The notes under the pieces: model-generated
The model's database searches: none
Seen by the model: the letters and a program-made list of their open reading frames with translations, nothing else
What the model was told of the DNA's origin: nothing
Assembly (NCBI GenBank): GCA_003279615.1
Contig: QCHM01000006.1
Span: forward strand, 22,758 to 86,757
Reading direction: 5' to 3'
Source of the DNA: Prochlorococcus sp. AG-402-B19
Lineage (GTDB): Bacteria > Cyanobacteriota > Cyanobacteriia > PCC-6307 > Cyanobiaceae
DNA: 64,000 nt
Translations under genes and position numbers: made by a program
Shown here: positions 50,191 to 57,987 of the stretch, in pieces
Layout: the number at the start of each line of letters is the position of its first letter
Numbering within the stretch: the first letter of the stretch is position 1

Positions 50191-51111
50191 AGTTCTTTAA
50201 GCGACTTTCTTGGAGAAATAGGAAGGCACGAATTGCTCACACCAGAGCAAGAACTCACAATGGGCAGAAAAGTGCAAGCCATGGTTGCACTTAATGAACG
50301 TTGCCAAAAAGCTGGAGGGAATGGACCAGAGTGTGAATATTCAAACTTAGAGAAAAAAGCACTTAAAGCAGGTGAACGGGCCAAGAATCAAATGATCACT
50401 GCGAATTTGAGGCTGGTTGTAAATTTAGCCAAACGATATCAAGGTAAAGGTCTTGAACTACTTGATTTGATCCAAGAAGGCACATTGGGGCTAACAAGAG
50501 CTGTTGAAAAATACGATCCAACGAGAGGACATCGATTTTCTACTTACGCTTACTGGTGGATCAGACAAGGGCTTAATAGAGCTCTTTCCACTCAAAGTAG
50601 AACCATAAGAATACCTGTAAATATAAATGAGAAACTAACAAAACTACGAGCCGCAAAGTCACGACTAATGCAAGAACTAGGTGTTCATCCCACATCAAAC
50701 CAAATAGCTATTCAAATGAAAATTTCTTTAGAAGAAGTAGAAGAATTGCTTGCCTGTGAGCTGAGAAGTATCACAATTAGTTTGCAAGGGGCAGTCAAAT
50801 CGAAGGCAGAGCCTTCTGAACTTGTTGATATCCTCCCTAGTGAAGAAGTTCCTCCTATGGAACTAGCCGAATTAGCTGAAAGGAGTGCATCAGCTTGGTC
50901 TTTATTAGACAAGTCAAATCTCACCCCAAAAGAGAGAACAATACTAAGTCTTCGATTTGGACTGGATGGATCTAATGAATGGAGAACGCTAGCTGAAGTA
51001 GCAAGACAAATGAATTGCAGCAGAGAATATTGCAGACAAGTCGTACAACGCGCATTAAGAAAATTGAGAAAGACAGGGATTCAAAGTGGTCTTTTAGAGA
51101 CAACTATTTAA
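50188..51111 (+). CDS. RNA polymerase sigma factor, sigma-70 group 2
   Basis: Sigma factor of 307 residues. Region 1.2 at the N-terminus ([20 protein letters not shown]), region 2 with [39 protein letters not shown] and the -10 recognition helix [14 protein letters not shown], region 3 around [24 protein letters not shown], and region 4.2 helix-turn-helix in [27 protein letters not shown]. The lack of a long 1.1/non-conserved region and the length mark it as an alternative group 2 factor, not the principal RpoD. Heads a chain of small genes on the same strand. Confidence 0.93.
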   Translation: MSSLSDFLGEIGRHELLTPEQELTMGRKVQAMVALNERCQKAGGNGPECEYSNLEKKALKAGERAKNQMITANLRLVVNLAKRYQGKGLELLDLIQEGTLGLTRAVEKYDPTRGHRFSTYAYWWIRQGLNRALSTQSRTIRIPVNINEKLTKLRAAKSRLMQELGVHPTSNQIAIQMKISLEEVEELLACELRSITISLQGAVKSKAEPSELVDILPSEEVPPMELAELAERSASAWSLLDKSNLTPKERTILSLRFGLDGSNEWRTLAEVARQMNCSREYCRQVVQRALRKLRKTGIQSGLLETTI

Positions 51112-51113
51112 TT

Positions 51114-51479
51114 GTGGTTAGTTCAAGAAACTCAAATAAAGAAGTATATGAAGCAGAAGTACTTGAAAGTTCTGTTATCGACGAGGGGGTACTTAAAAAG
51201 ATCTTATTAAGAGCAGGCAGAGTCATTGCACAGCCTGCTTTAGAAGGATTTGAGCTCATCATTGATAACTCAACTCCTCCCCAAGTAAGAATATCCATAA
51301 TGGGAGCACTCACTTATTTAATTGTTCCTGTTGATTTAATTCCAGACTTCATTCCTGCCTCAGGTTTTAGCGATGATCTTGTAGCTCTAACCGCTGTAAT
51401 TAGCCTTTGGCAACATCACATTACTCCAGAGATAAAGTTCAGAGCAAAAACAAAACTAGACAAATGGTTTCCTCTATGA
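51114..51479 (+). CDS. DUF1232 (YkvA-like) protein
   Basis: About 121 residues with the DUF1232 membrane-associated core: MGALTYLIVPVDLIPDFIPASGFSDDLVALTAVI. GTG at 51114, two bases after the sigma factor stop, is the best start; an ATG at 51015 would overlap the sigma factor by almost 100 bases and add residues unlike the family. Function unknown. Ends in an ATGA overlap with the next gene. Confidence 0.78.
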   Translation: MVSSRNSNKEVYEAEVLESSVIDEGVLKKILLRAGRVIAQPALEGFELIIDNSTPPQVRISIMGALTYLIVPVDLIPDFIPASGFSDDLVALTAVISLWQHHITPEIKFRAKTKLDKWFPL

Positions 51480-51808
51480 GCAAAGAGCCCTGGTCTAAAG
51501 ACATCGAAGAAGAGCTTATACTTCTTATCAAAGATTGGTTGAAGCAAACTGGCAGGACACAATCAGAACTTTGCCAAACTCTTAATCTCCCTTCAGCAAG
51601 AATGCCAACTTTAATTGAATCTTTAAAAAAAGATTTTTACGCTGGTGGAATTCCAAAAATTGCTAATCGACTTTGTGAAATTGAAGAGTTATGGATAAAC
51701 AATGGTGAAGAGAAAAAGAAGAAAAGCTTTGAATTAAATTCTTCTGGGCAACTTGATCTTCTTGACGAAATTTGTGAGGATCTTTCAAAAATTAATTTCA
51801 ATAAATAA
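51476..51808 (+). CDS. Unrecognised small protein with helix-turn-helix-like segment
   Basis: From ATG at 51476 (overlapping the DUF1232 stop as ATGA) it gives about 110 residues. An ATG at 51464 is also in frame. The segment QTGRTQSELCQTLNLPSARMPTLIESLKK resembles a helix-turn-helix with a recognition helix, and the C-terminus is acidic (DLLDEICEDLSKI). I do not know the family. Because it follows a sigma factor, a regulatory role is possible but unproven. Confidence 0.6.
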   Translation: MSKEPWSKDIEEELILLIKDWLKQTGRTQSELCQTLNLPSARMPTLIESLKKDFYAGGIPKIANRLCEIEELWINNGEEKKKKSFELNSSGQLDLLDEICEDLSKINFNK

Positions 51809-51821
51809 GATTTATAAAACT

Positions 51822-52193
51822 ATGAAAAAAAATTTGAATAGTTTTTTTATAAAACTAAGACGTTTTCTTCTAATCAGCTTTTGTTGCATATTTTTTTATT
51901 TAATTTTGCCGAAAGAGCTTAATGCTATCAAGGCAGATTTAGCGGAAGATCTTTTTAAAAACAACTGTGCTGGATGTCACATTAATGGCGGGAATATAAT
52001 CAGAAGATCAAAGAATTTAAAGATTTCATCATTAAAGCGCAATGGAATTGACAATCCGGAAGCTATAGCGAAGATAGCTAGACAAGGAATAGGGATAATG
52101 AGTGGATATGAAGATAAATTAGGAGACAATGGCGATAAAATTTTAGCTGATTGGATCTTGGAACAAGCTCAAAAAGCTTGGGTCCAAGAGTAA
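51822..52193 (+). CDS. Cytochrome c6-like protein
   Basis: About 123 residues with a Sec signal peptide (hydrophobic residues 13-30, cleavage near NAIKADL). The heme site CAGCH is at about residues 49-53, and GIGIMSGYEDKL provides a likely axial Met near 93; the C-terminus keeps the c6-type Trp (KAW). The usual MPAF/MPGF of photosynthetic c6 is MSGY, so it may be a c6-like variant rather than an alternative to plastocyanin. ATG at 51822 chosen because upstream codons lie within the previous gene. Confidence 0.85.
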   Translation: MKKNLNSFFIKLRRFLLISFCCIFFYLILPKELNAIKADLAEDLFKNNCAGCHINGGNIIRRSKNLKISSLKRNGIDNPEAIAKIARQGIGIMSGYEDKLGDNGDKILADWILEQAQKAWVQE

Positions 52194-52438
52194 ATTTCGA
52201 AGTCAGTCCATATTCCCTCTCTCCAATAAACGTCCTCTTTGATAAGACTTCTTATATGCTCAATGTCATCAGATTTAAATATCCCAAAAACATATCTATT
52301 ACATTTTGTCGGTCCTAATGTTATTAATATACCTTCTTCCTTAAGTAATGAGAGTCTGTGTAGATGCTCTTCCCTAAAAGGTGTTCTCTTTCTTAGAGCA
52401 TCTTCACAGTAAGAACCCCAAAGTACAAATTGATCCAT
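52169..52438 (-). CDS. YciI-like protein
   Basis: About 90 residues of the YciI dimeric alpha/beta barrel family: FVLWGSYCEDALRKRTPFREEHLHRLSLLKEEGILITLGP and a C-terminal YSWTQAF. The ATG at 52438 (start MDQFVLWG) is preferred to an upstream start at 52462. Its 3' end overlaps the end of the converging cytochrome gene by 25 bases. Downstream of trpA on the same strand. Function unknown. Confidence 0.75.
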   Translation of the reverse strand: MDQFVLWGSYCEDALRKRTPFREEHLHRLSLLKEEGILITLGPTKCNRYVFGIFKSDDIEHIRSLIKEDVYWREGIWTDFEIYSWTQAF

Positions 52439-52530
52439 GGTTTTCAAGTTAAGTAAAGACAATATTTCTCAAGACAAAACATAGAAAAGAATTCAATTTT
52501 CAGCTTGATCTGTTGCTATTTAAAAAGAAA

Positions 52531-53367
52531 TTAGTTAGTTGCGGCTCTTAATTCCTTACAAAAAGAACCGGCTTCTTCGACTTTCATTCCGATAGATGCA
52601 TTAGCGATTCTTTTAACTAAAGCACTACCAACAATTGCGCCATCAGCTCCCCATTCTCTAACTTGTTGAATATGTTTTACCTCTGAGATTCCAAAACCCA
52701 CGGCAATTGGACTAGATGAAGAGTGTTTTAGTTGTTTAACAAGATTTTCTACATTATCTTCTAGTGACGACCTTTCTCCTGTGACCCCAGTAACACTAAC
52801 AAGGTAAGTAAATCCATTAGAAGTTGCTGCAATTTTTTTCATACGGTCCTTGGGTGTTGTAGGAGCAACAAGTAAAACCAAGTCAAGATCTTTAGATTCA
52901 GCTATCTTAGAGAGCTTTTCTGCTTCCTCTAAAGGAAGATCGGGTACGACAAGTCCTGAAACACCTACTTTCGAAGCTTGTAAGCAAAAATCTTCCAGAC
53001 CTTTATTAATAAGTGGATTTGAGTAAGTAAATAAAATTATTGGTATTGTCAATTGATCTTTCAATTCGGACAACATTTTAAAGACCCTATCAGGAGAAGT
53101 TCCTACAGAGAGAGCTCGAAAAGCTGCTAATTGAATAATCGGTCCATCTGCTAAAGGATCACTGTATGGAATGCCTAGCTCAATCATATCAGCGCCATTT
53201 GCCTGAAGTTCTAACAAAATCTTTGCTGTAGTATCCAAATCAGGGTCACCTGCCATAAGGAAAGGCATAAGTGCAATTCTTTTCTCCTTTTTTATTTTGG
53301 AAAAAGACCTACTGATATTTGTACTTTTCAATGTTCTAAGCCCTTGGGTATCTATCTTTTTTATCAT
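52531..53367 (-). CDS. trpA: Tryptophan synthase alpha chain
   Basis: Cleaves indole-glycerol phosphate to indole, which channels to TrpB. The barrel shows [28 protein letters not shown] (catalytic Glu), VPDLPLEEA and AVGFGISEV. 278 residues with an N-terminal extension of about 20 residues. Part of the minus-strand run tRNA-Leu, ndhL, DUF3007, trpA; trpB is not in the window. Confidence 0.96.
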   Translation of the reverse strand: MIKKIDTQGLRTLKSTNISRSFSKIKKEKRIALMPFLMAGDPDLDTTAKILLELQANGADMIELGIPYSDPLADGPIIQLAAFRALSVGTSPDRVFKMLSELKDQLTIPIILFTYSNPLINKGLEDFCLQASKVGVSGLVVPDLPLEEAEKLSKIAESKDLDLVLLVAPTTPKDRMKKIAATSNGFTYLVSVTGVTGERSSLEDNVENLVKQLKHSSSSPIAVGFGISEVKHIQQVREWGADGAIVGSALVKRIANASIGMKVEEAGSFCKELRAATN

Positions 53368-53415
53368 TTTTGTATCCCTAAGAGTAAAAAATTATTGAGA
53401 CTTAGTAATTAAAAC

Positions 53416-53748
53416 TTAAGTTTGTTCAATACCGTCTTCCTCAACGGCTTTTAGTAATTCAATTTTTTCTTCATCTGTCATGGCCTCAAACTTTTCTCTA
53501 ATTTTTTCATCAGTTAACTTTTCATAAGCTTCTCTGTATCTTTTACGTTGCTCCATAAAAGTCATATTCCCAGAAAAAACCCTGAAAAGATATGAAGCTG
53601 TCCATGCAAAAATAATTAAAATTAGTATTGACTGTGCTGCAATACCAGCTGATATTGATTCAAATCCAAGTAATTGGAATCCTTCATATCCCAAGCCTCC
53701 TAAAACAAAAACAATCAAACCTATTTGAAAAACCTGTATTCTTGTCAA
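53416..53748 (-). CDS. DUF3007 family membrane protein
   Basis: A 110-residue protein with two hydrophobic segments (residues about 5-22 and 36-54) and a charged, helical C-terminus (EQRKRYREAYEKLTDEKIREKFEAMTDEEK). The family occurs in cyanobacteria and plastid-bearing plants and is typically found next to ndhL, as here. Function not established; a link to NDH-1 assembly is speculation based on neighbourhood. Confidence 0.8.
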   Translation of the reverse strand: MTRIQVFQIGLIVFVLGGLGYEGFQLLGFESISAGIAAQSILILIIFAWTASYLFRVFSGNMTFMEQRKRYREAYEKLTDEKIREKFEAMTDEEKIELLKAVEEDGIEQT

Positions 53749-53751
53749 AGT

Positions 53752-54024
53752 TCACGACTCCTCTTTTCCATTCATTCTTAAATTAAGAAATGGTGCAAAC
53801 AAAACCATTCCAGGAAAGAAAAGAAACACAAGTCCATATATATAAAGTCGTTCAAGCTTTCCCATAACATTCCAACGATTATTCATCCAATAAAAAAGAA
53901 ATAAAGGAACTACAAATAAATACATTCCCCCAAATACCCCATAAGCAAATAATGTAATTATCGGATTAACAGTTCCTATTAATCCAAAAGGGATTAAATA
54001 CACAATCGAGATAAAAGACATCAT
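53752..54024 (-). CDS. ndhL: NAD(P)H-quinone oxidoreductase subunit L
   Basis: Small cyanobacterial/plastid NDH-1 subunit of 90 residues with two to three membrane segments and the characteristic [35 protein letters not shown]. The ATG at 54024 overlaps the last base of tRNA-Leu; a second ATG follows immediately at 54021. No Shine-Dalgarno can lie upstream except within the tRNA, so translation needs processing or initiation by another route. Followed three bases later by DUF3007. Confidence 0.88.
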   Translation of the reverse strand: MMSFISIVYLIPFGLIGTVNPIITLFAYGVFGGMYLFVVPLFLFYWMNNRWNVMGKLERLYIYGLVFLFFPGMVLFAPFLNLRMNGKEES

Positions 54025-54110
54025 GGGAGTGGGGGGACTTGAACCCCCACGGCCAAAAAGCGGCCAACAGATTTTAAGTCTGGTGCGTCTACCAATTCCG
54101 CCACACTCCC
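54024..54110 (-). tRNA. trnL: tRNA-Leu (UAA), intronless
   Basis: An 87-base class II tRNA: acceptor arms GGGAGTG and CACTCCC, discriminator A, D-loop with AATTGGTAGACGC, an anticodon loop CTTAAAA giving anticodon UAA, a long variable arm, and a T-arm with GGTTCAAGTCC. CCA is not encoded. The group I intron found in this gene in many other cyanobacteria is absent. The last base is also the first base of the ndhL start codon. Confidence 0.97.
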
Positions 54111-54117
54111 AGTCATA

Positions 54118-54153
54118 GCAAGGATTATTACAATGCTAGATTTTAACTCTAGG
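54118..54153 (-). promoter_or_regulatory. Possible promoter of tRNA-Leu / ndhL operon
   Basis: On the minus strand, TAATAAT at 54130-54124 could be a -10 element placed about 6-7 bases before a start point near 54117. No good -35 box is visible at the expected position (about 54148-54153). Position relative to the tRNA is the main support. Confidence 0.35.
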
Positions 54154-54249
54154 CCATTTACATAGTAGCGTAAATGTATGTGATTGAATCAGTACTCTTA
54201 AGATTTTCCAGAGTTACTTAATTAATACAAAAGCAATTCACTTATCTCG

Positions 54250-55314
54250 CTAAACACTCTGTATCGACCAGCAAAGAGTTTCTCCTGAGTGAAATGGTTT
54301 TACAAAATCATTAGGATCGCCATCAAAGCCAACATCAATAATTTGTGGTATTGAAATATCTTTTTTAACTAAAGTTATTCTCTCTGTATTTAGAGGTAAA
54401 CCATAAAAATTTGCTCCATTAATACTTGCAAAAGCTTCAAATCTATCTAAGGCCTGCTCTTCTTCAAAAACTTTTAAATAGCTTTCCAAAGCAAAAGGAG
54501 CATTAAAGATTCCTGCACATCCACATGAGCTTTCCTTAAACCTACGAGTATGAGGTGCTGAATCAGTTCCAAGGAAAAAGCAAGTTTTACCACTAGTAGC
54601 CGCTTGTCTTAGGGCAATACGATGAATTTCACGTTTAGCTGTGGGTAAGCAATAAAAATCACTCCTTAACCCACCATTAAACATTGCATTTCGATTGATA
54701 TGTAGATGATGAGGTGTGATTGTAGCTGCTATATCAAACTCACTGTTTTGTACAAAGTCAATTGCATCTATGGTCGTAATATGTTCTAAAACTACTTTAA
54801 GTGATGAAAATCTTCGTAATAATGGTTCAAGATGACGCTCAATAAAAACAGCTTCTCTATCAAATACATCAACATTGCAATCGGTCACTTCTCCATGAAT
54901 CAATAATGGCATACTAATTCTTTCCATCGCCTCAAATAAATTGTCGACTTTACTTATATCTGTAACGCCATAAGAGGAATTAGTTGTCACATTAGCTGGA
55001 TAGAGCTTTGCTCCATGGAAGATACCTTCTCTAAAACCTCTCTCTAAAACCTCCGGAGGCATATCATCTGTAAGATATGCTGTCATTAATGGAGTAAAAG
55101 AGATACCTTCAGGAATAGACTGAATGATTCTTTTTTTATAATCTTGTGCTTGGATTACAGTAGTTATTGGTGGATCAAGATTAGGCATGATAATTGCACG
55201 GCAAAACACACCTGCTGTATGACTTAAAACACCTTTAAGAATCTTTCCATCTCTCAAATGCAGATGCCAATCATCCGGCTTTAATAATGAGATTTGATTA
55301 ACAGAAGCAATCAC
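54250..55314 (-). CDS. pyrC: Dihydroorotase
   Basis: Closes the pyrimidine ring (carbamoyl-aspartate to dihydroorotate). Metal motif HLHLRDG at residues 17-23, the carboxylated-Lys region GAKLYPANVTTNSSYG, and HGEVTD; length 354 fits the class II E. coli PyrC type. The final metal/substrate region is FLGTDSAPHTRRFK. Separate from the trpA run; 139 bases upstream-side of the tRNA gene promoter region. Confidence 0.95.
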   Translation of the reverse strand: MIASVNQISLLKPDDWHLHLRDGKILKGVLSHTAGVFCRAIIMPNLDPPITTVIQAQDYKKRIIQSIPEGISFTPLMTAYLTDDMPPEVLERGFREGIFHGAKLYPANVTTNSSYGVTDISKVDNLFEAMERISMPLLIHGEVTDCNVDVFDREAVFIERHLEPLLRRFSSLKVVLEHITTIDAIDFVQNSEFDIAATITPHHLHINRNAMFNGGLRSDFYCLPTAKREIHRIALRQAATSGKTCFFLGTDSAPHTRRFKESSCGCAGIFNAPFALESYLKVFEEEQALDRFEAFASINGANFYGLPLNTERITLVKKDISIPQIIDVGFDGDPNDFVKPFHSGETLCWSIQSV

Positions 55315-55462
55315 AGGATTAAAGCTTTTTCAATGTATATCTTATGCAACCTTGATGTATAAGTCTTCAAGTATCAATAAAGGGCTAAGATATTAGGATA
55401 ATACCAAATGGAAATAATATAAATTAATTCACTAATTTAGTTTCTCAATAAATCACTCAATT

Positions 55463-56563
55463 ATGCCATCAATGCTATTGTCATTTTTAGAGCTTATTAC
55501 TGGGATACTTTTACTTTTTAGCGGTGGGGAGTTATTTATTCAGGGGTCTGTAGCTTTAGCCTTAATCCTTGGAATCCCTCAACTAGTTATTGGTTTGACA
55601 ATAGTATCTCTTGGGACAAGTGCACCTGAACTCTTTGTGAGTGTTAACTCCTCCCTCAGTGGATCAGATAGCCTAGCTTTGAGCAACATTGTTGGTAGCA
55701 ATATTTTTAATGTGATGGTAGTTCTCGGAGGAAGTGCACTTATACGACCTCTAAGAGTTGAAAGTCGTCTTGTAAGGAGAGACATTCCTCTTCTTTTAGC
55801 AGTATCAACTGCCGTTTGGGGAATGGCATCCTCAAAACTAATAACTTGGCAATTCGGAATAGCTTTGATAGTTGCATTAATAATTAATACCACTTGGGAA
55901 ATACGCACAGCGAGAGAGGAACCCAAAAGGACACAAGAAGCAGAACCAGAAATTAATATAGAAAAAGACTCAACAAGTTTATTAAATGCAACCATAAAAT
56001 TAGCAGGTGGTATTTTTTTACTTACATTTGGTTCGCGATTATTAGTAGAGGGTGCATCCACAATTGCAGAATTACTTGGAGTAAGTGAAGCAATCATTGG
56101 GTTAACGATAGTTTCGCTGGGCACCTCTTTACCTGAGTTAATCACGTCATTAGTGGCCGCCATTCGTGGGCAAACTGATCTAGCAATAGGCAACGTAATT
56201 GGAAGTTGTTTATTAAATCAATTACTAGTTTTAGGTAGTTGTTCCATCTTGTCAGGAGGGAATGGCTTGGCTGTGGAAGAAAATTTATTAATAACAAAGG
56301 ATATTCCTATTATGGTCATTACTACACTTGCTTGTATGCCTATCTTTTGGACCAAAGGAATAATAAGCAGGGGAGAAGGTGGTGTTTTATTAGGCTTATA
56401 CTTGCTTTATCTTGCAGACAAGATAATTCCTCTTACCTTTCCAAATGTACATTCAGTCTTCAAAGAATTGGTTTTGTTAGCAATAACATTGTCTACAATA
56501 ATAATTATATATAAGACAATTGCTTACTGGTTAAGGCTAAGAAAAAGTTCTAATAACTTCTAA
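55463..56563 (+). CDS. Calcium/sodium:cation antiporter (CaCA family, YrbG-like)
   Basis: Membrane antiporter of 366 residues, about ten to eleven hydrophobic segments. The two inverted alpha-repeats are visible: GLTIVSLGTSAPELFVSV plus NIVGSNIFNVMVVLGG, and GLTIVSLGTSLPELITSLV plus NVIGSCLLNQLLVLG. Conserved acidic Glu residues in both repeats support Ca2+ or Na+ exchange; the exact ion is unknown. An unusual glutamate-rich loop (about 150-172) lies between the halves. Convergent with gor. Confidence 0.9.
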   Translation: MPSMLLSFLELITGILLLFSGGELFIQGSVALALILGIPQLVIGLTIVSLGTSAPELFVSVNSSLSGSDSLALSNIVGSNIFNVMVVLGGSALIRPLRVESRLVRRDIPLLLAVSTAVWGMASSKLITWQFGIALIVALIINTTWEIRTAREEPKRTQEAEPEINIEKDSTSLLNATIKLAGGIFLLTFGSRLLVEGASTIAELLGVSEAIIGLTIVSLGTSLPELITSLVAAIRGQTDLAIGNVIGSCLLNQLLVLGSCSILSGGNGLAVEENLLITKDIPIMVITTLACMPIFWTKGIISRGEGGVLLGLYLLYLADKIIPLTFPNVHSVFKELVLLAITLSTIIIIYKTIAYWLRLRKSSNNF

Positions 56564-56584
56564 TAACTAATAGCTGTATATAAA

Positions 56585-57946
56585 TCATCTCATTGTGACG
56601 AATTCCTCGGCAATTGTAGGATGCAATGCCATTGTATTATCAAAATCAGATTTTTTAGCTCCTAGCATTAGTGAGATTGATGCCATCTGAATAATCTCAG
56701 ATGCATTATCACCAATCATATGACATCCCAAAACTTTATCATTATTTTTATCAACTATTAGCTTTAAAATGCATTTAGAACCAGTCTTTGGCAATGACTT
56801 AGATAAGGGTCTAAATATTGATCTATATACTTTAATGTTATCTTTACCAATCGATTGGATAGCCTTCTCTTCAGTTATGCCCACAGAAGCTATTTCAGGC
56901 TGACTAAATACAGCATAAGGAACAAAATCATAGTTAACCTTACGATCAGATTCACCATAATTTCTATCAGCAAACTTTCTACCCTCATCAATTGCGACTG
57001 GTGTCAAGTTAATCCTGTCAGTTACATCTCCAATAGCAAAGATATTAGAAATATTTGTTTTACTTTCATTATCAACTTTGATTTTATTTTCAAGAGTTTC
57101 TATGCCCGCTTTCCCCAACTTCAACCCCTTTAAGAATGGCTCTCTACCAGTAGCAAAAAGCAATCCATTCGAGTCAAACTTTTTACCTGTATTTGTTTTT
57201 ACAATTAAAGATCCAGAAGTTCCTTTTAGTGAAGAAATATTTTCACTAAAGTTTATATTAATTCCTTTATTTTTCATTGCATCGGTTAATGCTGAAGAAA
57301 GTTCGAAGTCAAATCCTCTCAAGATTCGTTCACCTCTTACTAATTGAGTAACTTCAACACCTAATCCCTGCAATATGCATGCAAATTCGCAAGCAATATA
57401 GCCTGCACCAACAATTGTAATTTTATGCGGAAAGCTTTTAAGAAGAAACATATCATCACTTGTCCAACCTAAAGATGCTCCCTCGATACTTGGTCTTTTA
57501 GGTCTGCCTCCTACTGCAATAAGAATTTTTTCTCCATAAAGTTCATTTAAAGTCTCTCCATTTTTTCGATTTTTTATGACAATACAATTTGAATTTCTAA
57601 ACTCACCCCAACCTTTAAAAAGCTCAACATTAGCCTTATTTAGAAAATGCTCATGTAATTCATTCAACCTCTGCACTTCCTTTCGAACATTAGCTAATAA
57701 AAGCTCTGACTTGATCTTTAAATTGTCAAAATCAAAACCATAAGATGGTGCAGACAAGAAACCCTCTAAAAGAGAAGACCCACACACTAATAACTTTTTA
57801 GGGACACAACCTCTTATTACACATGTGCCTCCAACAAGGTCACCCTCGACGATCGCCACCGATGCTCCATAACTAGCCGCTTTCTTTGCAGCAGCCAGTC
57901 CACCGGATCCTGCACCAATGACAATTAAATCAAAAGAGCTTTTCAA
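56585..57946 (-). CDS. gor: Glutathione reductase
   Basis: FAD-dependent NADPH:glutathione disulfide reductase, 453 residues. FAD site VIGAGSGGLAAAKKA, redox disulfide GGTCVIRGCVPKK (Cys42 and Cys47), NAD(P) domain TIVGAGYIACEFA and the C-terminal His-Glu pair in ALHPTIAEEFVT. The RGERILRGFD stretch after the nucleotide-binding domain carries Arg residues that favour NADPH. Divergent from a GST with about 41-62 bases between, which fits joint redox function. Confidence 0.95.
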   Translation of the reverse strand: MKSSFDLIVIGAGSGGLAAAKKAASYGASVAIVEGDLVGGTCVIRGCVPKKLLVCGSSLLEGFLSAPSYGFDFDNLKIKSELLLANVRKEVQRLNELHEHFLNKANVELFKGWGEFRNSNCIVIKNRKNGETLNELYGEKILIAVGGRPKRPSIEGASLGWTSDDMFLLKSFPHKITIVGAGYIACEFACILQGLGVEVTQLVRGERILRGFDFELSSALTDAMKNKGININFSENISSLKGTSGSLIVKTNTGKKFDSNGLLFATGREPFLKGLKLGKAGIETLENKIKVDNESKTNISNIFAIGDVTDRINLTPVAIDEGRKFADRNYGESDRKVNYDFVPYAVFSQPEIASVGITEEKAIQSIGKDNIKVYRSIFRPLSKSLPKTGSKCILKLIVDKNNDKVLGCHMIGDNASEIIQMASISLMLGAKKSDFDNTMALHPTIAEEFVTMR

Positions 57947-57987
57947 TTTTGCAACCGAGTATTATTTTCCTATTCTCGTTGAAATAA

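Noticed and set aside
55579..56193. 204-residue open frame antisense to the cation antiporter
   Set aside because: Shadow of a strongly supported membrane protein gene; residue composition is unlike a real protein and no start signal is seen.
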